DNA of 9,187 bases, taken from contig JACNJG010000044.1 of assembly GCA_014382685.1 (NCBI GenBank), positions 1-9,187 of the forward strand. The letters run 5' to 3'. This stretch comes from Candidatus Cloacimonadota bacterium (GTDB lineage: Bacteria > Cloacimonadota > Cloacimonadia > JGIOTU-2). Shown here in pieces: positions 1 through 7,716 of the stretch (position 1 is its first letter; the number at the start of each line of letters is the position of its first letter). The position numbers were made by a program, and so were the translations under genes. The notes under the pieces were generated by a model. The model was not told the origin of the DNA and did not search any database. It saw nothing but the letters and a program-made list of their open reading frames with translations.

Positions 1-996
1 GGCATCTGGGAAACCGGTGATGATTATGATGTTCAAAAAGTGGAATTTATTGAAAACGATCCCTATTCATATTTCATAAAAATACTTACATACAATGAGG
101 ATTACTTTGGCGACACCTACTATATCGGCTACATCACAAATATCGGAGCAAACAAATATCTCTATGCACGACCTCTCGGATCCGGCGGTGATGAAGTAAA
201 TTACTACTGCTTTAATATTAATCTGACAAAGAACACCATGACTTCCCGCGAAGTTAATGTTGCAGATACAACAATTTCATCGACTGAGGAATTGAGGAAG
301 TATTGCGCTACCCATTATTACACAGATGATTATTTTCTTTCCCCTATTACACTCTGGATAAAGGATGCTAAGATATTTTTTGTGAACCTGTATGACGAAC
401 CCTTTGACGTGCGTCTTGGCGAAACATCGAGGCCAGTTTTTACTATGACAAATCTTCCTTCCCACGAAACTTCACACCTGCTCAACACAACTTATCTTGA
501 AGAAAATTTTCTTTATTATAAGCCCTCTTCAGAAACGGAATGGATCCGCTGGAAGAATGAAGAAAATATTCCCTACCACTGCTCTGTTGAAGGTGGAAAA
601 ATCCATGCTATTATTGCACAACAGAATGGTGAGATAAGTTATTACATTCTTGATGACGATGTCGGTTTTAATCCTAAAATAACTATGCTTAACGGTACTG
701 AGAAAAAACTCAAAGTAATGAAAATCGGAGAGAGCTGGGAGTTCAACTCTGTTGCCTTTATTGATGATTTCGGTCCTCACGAGATGACAAACTTCAAAGC
801 AATCCCAACCGGCAATTATGGACTTTTCTGGCTACCACAGAATGCCCGTCAGTCCGGATATTACTTTCTGACTCAAGAAGGTACGGGTAATGTTAAGCAA
901 GTTCCTTTTGAAGCAGGACGATATTACATATATTTTATATTTTCTGAAAATAACATTTTTCATGCAGGTCTATACGATATTACAAGTCCGTGGTAA
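1..996 (+). CDS. Hypothetical protein, 3' part (5' end outside window)
   Basis: The reading frame is open from the first base and stops at TAA 994-996, so about 331 residues of the C-terminal part are present. A GTG at position 40 lies inside the frame and has no ribosome site, so it is not a convincing start. The protein is rich in Tyr, Phe, Asn, Asp and short hydrophobic stretches separated by turns, which looks like an extracellular or periplasmic beta-sheet protein. I recognise no family and see no catalytic motif. It ends in the residues DITSPW and, unlike its downstream neighbour, has no T9SS-type sorting tail. A signal peptide cannot be judged because the N-terminus is missing. It is followed by a 152-bp AT-rich gap with its own promoter-like box, so co-transcription with the protease is possible but not needed. 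The gene call is fairly sure from its length and clean frame; its function is unknown. Confidence 0.75.
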   Translation, partial: GIWETGDDYDVQKVEFIENDPYSYFIKILTYNEDYFGDTYYIGYITNIGANKYLYARPLGSGGDEVNYYCFNINLTKNTMTSREVNVADTTISSTEELRKYCATHYYTDDYFLSPITLWIKDAKIFFVNLYDEPFDVRLGETSRPVFTMTNLPSHETSHLLNTTYLEENFLYYKPSSETEWIRWKNEENIPYHCSVEGGKIHAIIAQQNGEISYYILDDDVGFNPKITMLNGTEKKLKVMKIGESWEFNSVAFIDDFGPHEMTNFKAIPTGNYGLFWLPQNARQSGYYFLTQEGTGNVKQVPFEAGRYYIYFIFSENNIFHAGLYDITSPW

Positions 997-1055
997 AATA
1001 TTTATGTTTACACCTACTTCTTTTTCCCTAATTTTTATTTATCTCATTTATAAAC

Positions 1056-1087
1056 TTGACATAGTTTTGTGCTCCTGATTTTTTAAT
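1056..1087 (+). promoter_or_regulatory. Possible promoter of the C25 protease gene
   Basis: A perfect TTGACA lies at 1056-1061. The expected -10 zone holds only weak T-rich matches: a T-run at 1079-1084 at the ideal 17-bp spacing, or TTTAAT at 1082-1087 at 20 bp. A small TGATT/AATCA hairpin (1076-1080 with 1085-1089) overlaps this zone. The leader from here to the start codon is very A/T-rich. The -35 box resembles those in front of rmuC and the DUF4159 gene, which supports the call, but the poor -10 keeps confidence low. Confidence 0.3.
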
Positions 1088-1148
1088 CAAAAATATTTGA
1101 ATAAAAATGAAAAATAAAAAAATCTAATCAAATCAATGGAGGATCTTG

Positions 1149-4100
1149 ATGAAAAAGATTACACTTTTGATGGTATTTTGTCTTGTGCTTTTCTCCTCAA
1201 TTGCATATGCAAAGCAGTATAATGACAGTTGGGGAAATCATGGTTTCAGCATCTTACGGCAAAATTCCTCTGACCTTTCACTGAATTTTTCCGTTCAGGA
1301 ATATTTTACTTCTGATAAGGAAATCGATGGTGAAACTCTCCAAAGCATTCACATTCCCGGAGTTTTCCTTCCGAATAATGAAGGCGCACCTGACCTTCCC
1401 GGCATGAGCAGATACATTGCAATTCCGGAAGGCGCATTCGTTACTTTTGATATTGTTAATTATCGTACTGAAATTGTTCCTAATATGGATATCGCCCCTG
1501 CTCCCCGAATTCCACTTGATACTGAAGATGGACCTCTTGATTACAATAAGGACATGCAGATTTTCTCAAAAAATGAGTTCTACCCTGCAGAACCGGTTGT
1601 GATTTCTGAAGTAAGACAAATTCGTGGCGTTGATGTTGTAATTATTGGCATTACACCATTCCAGTATAATCCTGTAACCAAAGAAATGATCGTGTATCGT
1701 GATATTCAGATCGACTTGAATTTTGTAGGTGGCAACGGGCAATTCGGTGAAGACAGACTTCGCAGTAAATGGTGGGATCCTGTGTACAGACAAGTAATTC
1801 TCAACTATGAATCAATTCCTGAAAAAGATTATTCCTACACGTCTTCAAAGTATGACGGATGCGATTACATTATTGTTGTTCCTGATAACCCAGATTTCAT
1901 AGCTTGGGCGGACTCAATAAAAAATTTCCGTCAAAAACAAGGTATTATTACAAAGGTTGTGAACCTTTCTGAAATCGGTGGTAACACGACCTCTGCATTA
2001 GAAAATTATTTCAATACTGCTTACAACACCTGGGATCTTGCTCCTTCAGCAGTATTATTGCTGGCTGACTATGGCACAGGCGGTGCGACAGGTACAGGTA
2101 TTATCTCACCTCCATTTAGCGGTTGTGTTTCCGACAACATTTATGCTGATGTTGATGGCGATGATTTGCCGGACATGCATTTTGCGCGTATTACAGCCCG
2201 CAATGAATCTGAGCTTGAAATAACTATCTCAAAATTTCTTGATAATGAAACATCCCCTCCAACAAATCCAAATTTTTATGATCATCCTGTAACAGCACTT
2301 GGTTGGCAAGATGATCGATGGTTTCAAATTTGCTCGGAAACTGTCGGTGGATTTTGGAATAATATACTTGGAAAACAAACAGTAAGGATAAACGAACTAG
2401 GATCTCCAGCATATAATTATAATAGTGGTCCTTGGTCAACTGCTACTAACACAACTACTGTAATGAATTACTTTGGTCCTTCCGGTTTGGGATATTTACC
2501 CAATACTCCACAGGAATTAGGTGGATTTACCGGAGGAAATGCCACGATGGTTAACAATGCAATAAATAGTGGCGCCTTTATGCTTCAGCATCGTGACCAT
2601 GGCGGTGTTACGGGTTGGGGTGAACCAGATTATGATATTGGCGACTTAAATGGATTGTATAATGATGATCTTGTCTTTGTGTTCTCCATCAACTGTTTAA
2701 CAGGAAAATATAACGCTTCTCAAGAATGTTTTGCAGAAGCAATGCATCGTTATGAGCATCGTGCACTTGGTATTATCGCTGCTTCAGAAATCTCATACTC
2801 GTTCGTGAATGACACCTATGTCTGGGGTATGTATGATCAAATGTGGCCCGAGTTTATGCCAGCTTATGGTGCAGCTCCTTCTAATTCGGACTGGATATAC
2901 CCCTGCTTAGGCAACTCGGCTGGTAAAATTTTCCTTGAGGGCTCAAGCTGGCCTTACAATACAGGCAATAAACAAATAACCTACTACCTCTTCCATCATC
3001 ATGGAGATGCCTTCCTGACAGTGTACTCAGAGATGCCACAAAACCTTGCTGTAAATCATGATGCTGCCCTTCTAAGTGGTATCACTTCCTTTGATGTTAC
3101 CGCAAATGCCGGATCTGATATCTGCCTTTCGGTTGATGGAGAGATCATTGGCACAGGCGTTGGTAATGGTTTGATGCCAACCCCTATTTCTATTGAATCA
3201 CAACTTCCAGGGACAAATATCCTTGTTACTGTTGTAAAACAAAATTACTATCGTTATGAAGTTATTGTAAATGTTATTCCACCTTCCGGACCATATATCA
3301 TCTATGAAGATCATTCGATCAACGACTCGGGCGCTAACAACAATGGAGTTATTGACTACGGCGAAGACATTCTACTTGGCTTAACGTTGAAAAATGTTGG
3401 CATTCAAGCTGCAGACAACGTGATCGCAATACTCACAACCACAGATTCTAATATCTCATTCTCAGACAATACGGAAAACTTCGGCACAATCGGAGCTGAT
3501 CAATCATCTACTATTGATGATGCTTATGAATTCAGTGTTTCAAACAGCGTGGAAGACCAGCATTATGTGCTTATCGATGTAAACGTAGAGGGCGATCCCG
3601 GAGTAAAAGAAACATGGGATACCTCTTTTGGAGTCATCATCAATGCTCCTCATTTCACTGTTGGAGCACTTACTATCAATGATGCAACAGGCAATAACAA
3701 TGGTTGTCTCGATCCGGGAGAAACGGTTAACATTATTATTGACGCAACCAATGACGGACACGCCACTTCTCCTGATGCAACCGGAACCCTCACGTGCAAT
3801 AATAGCTTTATTACTATCAATACTGGTTCTTATGACTTTGGTAGTTTTGATACAGATCAGACCAAGTCAGCCATGTTCAATATTACTGTTGCAAATAATG
3901 CTCCGAACGGTGCGAACATTCCTCTTGAGTTCAATATAACCGGTGGTAACTACAGTGCCACAGAAATGTTCTATGAGTATGTTGGACTTTCCATCGAGGA
4001 TTTCGAGACTGGTGATTTCACTGCTTATTCCTGGAGTATGGGCGGAAGTGCCGATTGGACTATCGACGAGGCAAATCCCTATGAAGGAACATATTGTGCA

Positions 4101-5015
4101 AAATCCGGCGCTATTGGGAATAACTCAACTACTGAGCTTTCTCTTACTATAAACACTAATGCAGGCGATATCTCATTCTGGAGAAAAGTTTCCTCAGAAA
4201 ATAACTATGATTATTTGCAATTCTATATTGATGGTGCTCAACAGGCTCAATGGGCTGGTGAAGTAAGCTGGGGTGAGGTGTCATTCCCGGTTGGTGCAGG
4301 TACTCATACATTCAAATGGATATATGATAAGGACTACTATCAGACAGGTGGGCAAGACTGTGCATGGATCGATTATATTACATTCCCTCCTGTTCTTTCG
4401 CCGTTCCCGGTATTCTATCTGTCGCCCACATCTCTCGATTTCGGGCTGGTTGAAGTTGGACATGATTCCACAATGCAATTCACGATCTATAATCTTGGAA
4501 GTGGAGCTTTAACAGGTCAAATAACCACTCCGGATTGTTACTCCGTTGCAGAATCAGGTACTGCTCCACGCAGAAATGCTCTTTTATACTCGATCAATAT
4601 GGGTGAAAGCATGACCTACGATCTCACCTTCGCTCCACAAAACGCACAAAACTATGATGGTACTATACTTATTGCTGTTGATCCTTTTACTTTAAAAAGA
4701 CTCGAAGTATTCGGTACAGGTTTTCCGCAGGTCGGGATTGATGATAATACATATTATGACCATACCGCTATACTCGGCAACTTCCCGAATCCAGCCAAGG
4801 GCTCTACTGTGATAAAGTATCATCTTAAGGGCAGTGTGATGAACCAAGACGCTACTATTAAGATATACAACATTCAAGGTGAATTCGTTAAAACAGTCCA
4901 AGGTACAAACGGAGCTGCTCAAATCGATATCTCTGATATGGCAACCGGTATCTACTTCTACAAACTTGAAAATCAGAATTTCAATGAAGTGAGAAAGATG
5001 ATACTCGTGAAATAA
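1149..5015 (+). CDS. Secreted gingipain-family C25 cysteine protease with T9SS sorting domain
   Basis: A protein of 1288 residues. ATG 1149 is chosen over TTG 1146 because GGAGGA at 1138-1143 sits 5 nt upstream. Domains in order: signal peptide 1-21, with probable cleavage after A-Y-A; C25 propeptide about 30-215; C25 catalytic domain about 239-625; Ig-like C25 C-terminal domain about 628-712; two tandem beta-domains about 720-945; jelly-roll/MAM-like domain about 948-1080; ASH-like domain about 1088-1195; T9SS type A sorting domain about 1205-1288, with NFPNP, KIYNIQGE, GIYFYKL and a terminal Lys. The catalytic dyad is visible as His484 (DHGG, followed by GWGEP) and Cys516 (SINC). Their spacing of 32 is close to that of gingipain R, and the DVDGDDLPD segment near 334-342 also fits gingipains. 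By family knowledge it is a zymogen exported by Sec, translocated by T9SS, then anchored or released at the cell surface. Substrate specificity cannot be read from the sequence. It ends before a strong terminator and appears monocistronic. Confidence 0.95.
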   Translation: MKKITLLMVFCLVLFSSIAYAKQYNDSWGNHGFSILRQNSSDLSLNFSVQEYFTSDKEIDGETLQSIHIPGVFLPNNEGAPDLPGMSRYIAIPEGAFVTFDIVNYRTEIVPNMDIAPAPRIPLDTEDGPLDYNKDMQIFSKNEFYPAEPVVISEVRQIRGVDVVIIGITPFQYNPVTKEMIVYRDIQIDLNFVGGNGQFGEDRLRSKWWDPVYRQVILNYESIPEKDYSYTSSKYDGCDYIIVVPDNPDFIAWADSIKNFRQKQGIITKVVNLSEIGGNTTSALENYFNTAYNTWDLAPSAVLLLADYGTGGATGTGIISPPFSGCVSDNIYADVDGDDLPDMHFARITARNESELEITISKFLDNETSPPTNPNFYDHPVTALGWQDDRWFQICSETVGGFWNNILGKQTVRINELGSPAYNYNSGPWSTATNTTTVMNYFGPSGLGYLPNTPQELGGFTGGNATMVNNAINSGAFMLQHRDHGGVTGWGEPDYDIGDLNGLYNDDLVFVFSINCLTGKYNASQECFAEAMHRYEHRALGIIAASEISYSFVNDTYVWGMYDQMWPEFMPAYGAAPSNSDWIYPCLGNSAGKIFLEGSSWPYNTGNKQITYYLFHHHGDAFLTVYSEMPQNLAVNHDAALLSGITSFDVTANAGSDICLSVDGEIIGTGVGNGLMPTPISIESQLPGTNILVTVVKQNYYRYEVIVNVIPPSGPYIIYEDHSINDSGANNNGVIDYGEDILLGLTLKNVGIQAADNVIAILTTTDSNISFSDNTENFGTIGADQSSTIDDAYEFSVSNSVEDQHYVLIDVNVEGDPGVKETWDTSFGVIINAPHFTVGALTINDATGNNNGCLDPGETVNIIIDATNDGHATSPDATGTLTCNNSFITINTGSYDFGSFDTDQTKSAMFNITVANNAPNGANIPLEFNITGGNYSATEMFYEYVGLSIEDFETGDFTAYSWSMGGSADWTIDEANPYEGTYCAKSGAIGNNSTTELSLTINTNAGDISFWRKVSSENNYDYLQFYIDGAQQAQWAGEVSWGEVSFPVGAGTHTFKWIYDKDYYQTGGQDCAWIDYITFPPVLSPFPVFYLSPTSLDFGLVEVGHDSTMQFTIYNLGSGALTGQITTPDCYSVAESGTAPRRNALLYSINMGESMTYDLTFAPQNAQNYDGTILIAVDPFTLKRLEVFGTGFPQVGIDDNTYYDHTAILGNFPNPAKGSTVIKYHLKGSVMNQDATIKIYNIQGEFVKTVQGTNGAAQIDISDMATGIYFYKLENQNFNEVRKMILVK
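3318..3977 (+). repeat. Two tandem homologous beta-domains inside the C25 protease
   Basis: Two copies of one domain lie head to tail, beginning at residues 724 and 843 (period 119 residues). Each opens with IND, then G-x-NNNG-x-x-D-x-GE, followed by a short beta-rich sequence with N-x-G and a late I-x-F/I-N segment. The copies differ strongly at DNA level, so the duplication is old. Asp/Asn-rich turns of this type often bind calcium; that role is inference. Domains like this usually act as stalks or spacers between catalytic and sorting domains in secreted FCB proteins. Confidence 0.7.
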
Positions 5016-5035
5016 TTATTCACATATATAAAAAG

Positions 5036-5069
5036 AAAACCTCGGATCTTTCGGTCCGGGGTTTTTTTT
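5036..5069. terminator. Bidirectional rho-independent terminator
   Basis: The stem pairs 5040-5046 (CCTCGGA) with 5055-5061 (TCCGGGG), with one T-G wobble and an 8-nt loop. It extends by four A-T pairs into the T-run at 5062-5069. On the opposite strand the stem is followed by TTTTCTTTTT. It lies 20 nt after the protease stop and 14 nt after the convergent methyltransferase stop, so it can end both transcripts. Confidence 0.9.
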
Positions 5070-5083
5070 ATGAGAGAATTCGC

Positions 5084-5842
5084 TTATAGCTTCTTTGCGA
5101 TGATCTTCATTCCTTTTGAATTCATAGTAAATGGTGATTTTTTCCAGTCTCCATAAACTTTATCTATCTTCATTCCCCCCTGCTCGATCATTTTTTCTAT
5201 TTCATTGTAATCATATAATCGTAATGAAAAGGGTACATCTTTTCTTTTTCCATCTCTAATGATGATCCGTTCGTCGATCAAACGGCCTGTTTTTGGATCA
5301 AAAGTGTTACGATCAATCATAAGATCCTGCCGTATTTCATGAACGAAATATTGTTTAAAATCCTTTAGAAATGCATCCCGGTTGAAGGTATCAAAGCAGA
5401 ATAATCCGCCCTGCACAAGTGCTTTGGAAATTTTTTTCAAGACTTCGAGATTCTCCTCATCAGAGAAGTAGCCAAAAGCTGTAAAGAGTAATAGTGCTCG
5501 ATCAAACTCCTCGTTAAACTCAACCTGCCGCATATCTTTCTTGATGAAATTAATCTTCAGTCCCTTCTCTTCTGCCTGCTTACGAGCAAGAGATAGGAAC
5601 CCCTCCATGTAATCAATTCCCGTAACATGATGACCAAGCTCTGCAAGTTTTATTGAATGTCTGCCAAATCCACAGGCTACATCAAGCACAGACATGGGCT
5701 TGTTCATTTCCATTTCATCGACAAGAAATGCTACTTCCCTATTCGTCCGTTCATCATTGAGTTCGTCACCATAAAAATACATATAATCTTCCGGATTGAA
5801 CACACTATCAAAATCAAATTTGTATTCTTTCTTTTCTGACAC
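5084..5842 (-). CDS. Class I SAM-dependent methyltransferase
   Basis: A protein of 252 residues. The GTG at 5842 is preferred because GGAGG (complement of 5848-5852) lies 5 nt upstream. A GTG at 5848 is also in frame, but it overlaps the ribosome site itself. Motif I of the Rossmann-like fold is clear (VLDVACGFG, residues 52-60), with acidic residue D77 (GIDY) ending beta-2, D103 (KKDMR) in the next loop, and GGLFCFDTFNRD near 145-156 after the fourth strand. This matches the Methyltransf_25/11-type small-molecule methyltransferases. It is probably cytoplasmic, having no signal or membrane segment. The substrate cannot be told from the sequence, and its neighbours (protease, rmuC) give no pathway clue. 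It is convergent with the protease and divergent from rmuC, sharing a symmetric promoter region with the latter. Confidence 0.9.
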   Translation of the reverse strand: MSEKKEYKFDFDSVFNPEDYMYFYGDELNDERTNREVAFLVDEMEMNKPMSVLDVACGFGRHSIKLAELGHHVTGIDYMEGFLSLARKQAEEKGLKINFIKKDMRQVEFNEEFDRALLLFTAFGYFSDEENLEVLKKISKALVQGGLFCFDTFNRDAFLKDFKQYFVHEIRQDLMIDRNTFDPKTGRLIDERIIIRDGKRKDVPFSLRLYDYNEIEKMIEQGGMKIDKVYGDWKKSPFTMNSKGMKIIAKKL

Positions 5843-5864
5843 AAACACCTCCGAAGTGATTTTT

Positions 5865-5893
5865 TTATTTGAATATCAGATTCAGCGTGTCAA
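5865..5893 (-). promoter_or_regulatory. Possible methyltransferase promoter
   Basis: A perfect TTGACA reads leftward from 5893 to 5888. No good -10 exists at 17 bp. The best match is TCAAAT on the minus strand at 15-bp spacing, within a run rich in A. The distance to the GGAGG site is suitable. The -35 is clear but the -10 is weak. Confidence 0.3.
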
Positions 5894-5913
5894 TATTTAC
5901 ATAAATTTTGACA
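5888..5913. promoter_or_regulatory. 26-bp imperfect palindrome in divergent promoter region
   Basis: The arms are TGTCAATATTTA (5888-5899) and TAAATTTTGACA (5902-5913), around a CA centre. Eleven of the 12 arm positions are complementary. Each outer end is a TTGACA box reading outward: the left one (minus strand) toward the methyltransferase and the right one (plus strand) toward rmuC. The symmetry may reflect two back-to-back -35 boxes, or it may be an operator for a dimeric regulator. The sequence alone does not decide. Confidence 0.55.
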
Positions 5914-5936
5914 TAATTATTGTACTTTGAGATATT
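5908..5936 (+). promoter_or_regulatory. Probable rmuC promoter
   Basis: TTGACA at 5908-5913 and GATATT at 5931-5936 are separated by 17 bp. This predicts a transcription start near 5943 and a leader of about 28 nt before ATG 5971. It also rules out the in-frame TTG at 5920 as the main start, because that codon lies upstream of the predicted RNA 5' end. Confidence 0.55.
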
Positions 5937-5970
5937 TCATATATGCAAAAATAAATTTCGGGATGTGCGT

Positions 5971-7368
5971 ATGATAAATACCTTAATTCCACTCGTTATT
6001 GGCTTGATCATAGGAATATTGATCACCTATTTCTTTCTGCAGAAAAAAATTTCTTCGATAGAGAAAAAAAGCCGGCAGACAGACGAGCTGCAAAATGAGA
6101 AAGTAATAGCTGAAACAAAACTCCTTCAAAATGTTCAATATATCGAAGAGATCAAACTGGAAAAATTAAAACTGGAAGAGACAATATCCTTATTGCGGGA
6201 GCAGCTTGAAAAGCAAAAGGAAGAAGGAGCACGCCTTGAGACAAAAGTCGAGGAAACAGAAAAGAACATTCTTGAGCAAAAAGAGCTGCTCAAACAGGCA
6301 ACTGAGAGTCTTAGAGATACCTTCAATGCCCTTTCATCCGATGCACTGAAAAGCAATAATGAAACTTTTTTGAAGCTGGCGAAGCAAAATCTGGAAACCA
6401 TGCTGGAAAAGACAAAAAGTGAATTCGGTAAACAGGCGATCGAAGAAACGCTTGAACCATTGAAAATTTCTCTTGAACGCTATAATCGGGAGATAAAAAC
6501 CATTGAGAATCTCAGAAAAGAGGATCTCGGCAGTCTGAAAGAGCAGATCACACAACTAGCTAACTCCAGTGAAAATCTTAAGAAGGAAACAGCAGGCCTG
6601 AAAAACGCTCTCAAGCGACCTGAAGTACGCGGGAAATGGGGAGAACTCCAGCTTCGCAGAGTTGTCGAGCTGGTCGGCATGTCCGAATATTGTGATTTCT
6701 CAGAACAGGTCAGTGTGCAAACTGAGGATGGACAGCTTCGACCCGACCTCATAGTTTACTTGCCGGGACATCGAAGTATTATAGTAGATTCCAAAGCTCC
6801 AACAAAATATTTTATGGAGGCATATGAAGCTGAGACAGAAGAGAAAAGAGATGCTGCTAAGATAGCTTATTCGCGCGCTGTTCGTCATCATATGAATGAG
6901 CTCTCCAAAAAGAATTACTGGAAACAGTTTGAAGATGCGCCCGACTTTGTAGTTCTTTTCCTACCCGGAGAGTCCTTTTTCTCAGCCGCACTTGAGCTCG
7001 ACAACAAACTTATCGAGGATGGCATTCAGAATAAAGTCATAATTGCTACACCCACGACTTTCATTGCTCTTCTTCGCACAGTTGCTATGAGCTGGCAGCA
7101 GCAAAAATTAACTGAAAATGCCAAACAGATCGCAGAAACAGGCACCGAATTATATGAACGTATCTGCACCTTTCAGGAGCACCTTGATAGAGTTGGCTCA
7201 AGTCTTGATGCATCGGTGAAACATTATAATAAAGCAGTTGGCTCGTTCACAAGCAGAGTCGTGCCCGGATTTCGTAAACTGGAAGAGCTTGGAGTGCAGC
7301 AGACAAAGAAAAGTCTTCAGGAAACCCAGAAAATTGACACGAATCCTCGTGCACTTCCGCCGGAATAA
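5971..7368 (+). CDS. rmuC: DNA recombination protein RmuC homologue
   Basis: A protein of 465 residues. ATG 5971 is chosen because it places a membrane anchor right at the N-terminus, has GGGA 7 nt upstream, and lies after the predicted transcription start. Layout: one membrane segment at about 5-23; a long charged coiled coil at about 25-205; the RmuC domain from about 210 to 430. Hallmarks are PEVRGKWGELQLRR (217-230), RPDLIVYLPG followed by IIVDSKAP (257-277), FLPGESFF (330-337) and ATPTTFIALLRTVA (359-372). The Asp259 ... Asp273-Ser-Lys275 pattern fits the predicted PD-(D/E)XK nuclease core of this family. In E. coli, RmuC lowers the rate of inversions between short inverted repeats; its biochemistry is poorly known. 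Length and architecture are normal. The C-terminal tail after about 440 is polar and variable. No strong terminator follows, and the next 350 bp hold an inverted-repeat element. Confidence 0.95.
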   Translation: MINTLIPLVIGLIIGILITYFFLQKKISSIEKKSRQTDELQNEKVIAETKLLQNVQYIEEIKLEKLKLEETISLLREQLEKQKEEGARLETKVEETEKNILEQKELLKQATESLRDTFNALSSDALKSNNETFLKLAKQNLETMLEKTKSEFGKQAIEETLEPLKISLERYNREIKTIENLRKEDLGSLKEQITQLANSSENLKKETAGLKNALKRPEVRGKWGELQLRRVVELVGMSEYCDFSEQVSVQTEDGQLRPDLIVYLPGHRSIIVDSKAPTKYFMEAYEAETEEKRDAAKIAYSRAVRHHMNELSKKNYWKQFEDAPDFVVLFLPGESFFSAALELDNKLIEDGIQNKVIIATPTTFIALLRTVAMSWQQQKLTENAKQIAETGTELYERICTFQEHLDRVGSSLDASVKHYNKAVGSFTSRVVPGFRKLEELGVQQTKKSLQETQKIDTNPRALPPE

Positions 7369-7419
7369 AATCGTGATAATAATTGACTCTTTGAAGAATT
7401 AAGTACTTAAGTTGAAAAT

Positions 7420-7449
7420 AATATCCAATGTCCAACACGGAATATCCAA
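7420..7449 (+). repeat. Left arm of 30-bp inverted repeat
   Basis: The arm starts AATATCCAATGTCCAACACG and ends GAATATCCAA. It matches the reverse complement of 7640-7669 at 25 of 30 positions; mismatches are at arm positions 10-12, 19 and 25. It also contains a direct repeat, AATATCCAA at 7420-7428 and again at 7441-7449 (21-nt period), so each arm looks like one full and one partial copy of a 21-nt unit. Confidence 0.8.
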
Positions 7450-7639
7450 ATATGAAGTAAAAAAAATAAATAGAAGTTTGATTTACGGGACCGTCTTATT
7501 GTTCATACGGTTACATTCTTGTCCTAAAATAAAATCAGGTAATCACCTTTCTTCTAAAATACCAAGAAGGCGAATTGATTTCAAAACTTATCCTCCAACT
7601 GGATGATACACTCCGACTAGACTTAGAGATAAATGGATA

Positions 7640-7669
7640 TTGGACATTCCTTGTTGGTTGTTGGATATT
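7640..7669 (-). repeat. Right arm of 30-bp inverted repeat
   Basis: Read on the minus strand, the arm starts AATATCCAACAACCAACAAG and ends GAATGTCCAA, mirroring 7420-7449. Just outside each arm is TACTTAA in the same relative orientation (7404-7410 on the left; complement of 7676-7682 on the right), 9 and 6 nt away. The symmetry therefore may extend beyond the arms. The arms could act as element ends or pair in RNA into a long hairpin. Confidence 0.8.
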
Positions 7670-7716
7670 CGGGCTTTAAGTATATTAAGCCACTTAAAAA
7701 AGGGCTATAAATAAAA

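Larger units (their letters stand above)
7369..7716. other. Gene-free intergenic stretch with inverted-repeat cassette
   Basis: 348 bp lie between rmuC and the tRNA 3' end. I see no credible gene on either strand. Contents in order: a 12-bp perfect palindrome TTAAGTACTTAA (7399-7410); the left repeat arm (7420-7449); about 190 bp of AT-rich interior with a small ACCGT/ACGGT hairpin (7490-7511); the right arm (7640-7669); a GGCTT/AAGCC hairpin region (7672-7691); and a six-A run (7696-7701), which is a T-run on the tRNA strand. That T-run lacks a good stem directly before it, so the tRNA terminator stays unclear. Confidence 0.7.

Noticed and set aside
40..42. GTG as the start of the first gene
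   Set aside because: The frame is open upstream to base 1 and no ribosome site precedes the GTG; the gene is better read as 5'-truncated.
890..1078. Overlapping 62-residue frame that could be a frameshifted continuation of the first gene
   Set aside because: It is low-complexity, hydrophobic from T-rich DNA, and has no ribosome site; the first gene ends naturally at 994-996.
5920..5970. N-terminal extension of RmuC from TTG 5920
   Set aside because: It has no ribosome site, lies in the promoter region, and would put 17 polar residues ahead of the membrane anchor.
7412..7606. 64-residue frame inside the inverted-repeat cassette
   Set aside because: It starts at a TTG with no ribosome site and runs through the left repeat arm; the product resembles nothing known.
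7420..7669. CRISPR array
   Set aside because: There are only two full-length repeat arms, inverted to each other and about 190 bp apart, not direct repeats with regular spacers.
7672..7701. Rho-independent terminator of tRNA-Val
   Set aside because: On the tRNA strand the T-run precedes the GGCTT/AAGCC hairpin instead of following it, so the order is wrong for a classical terminator.
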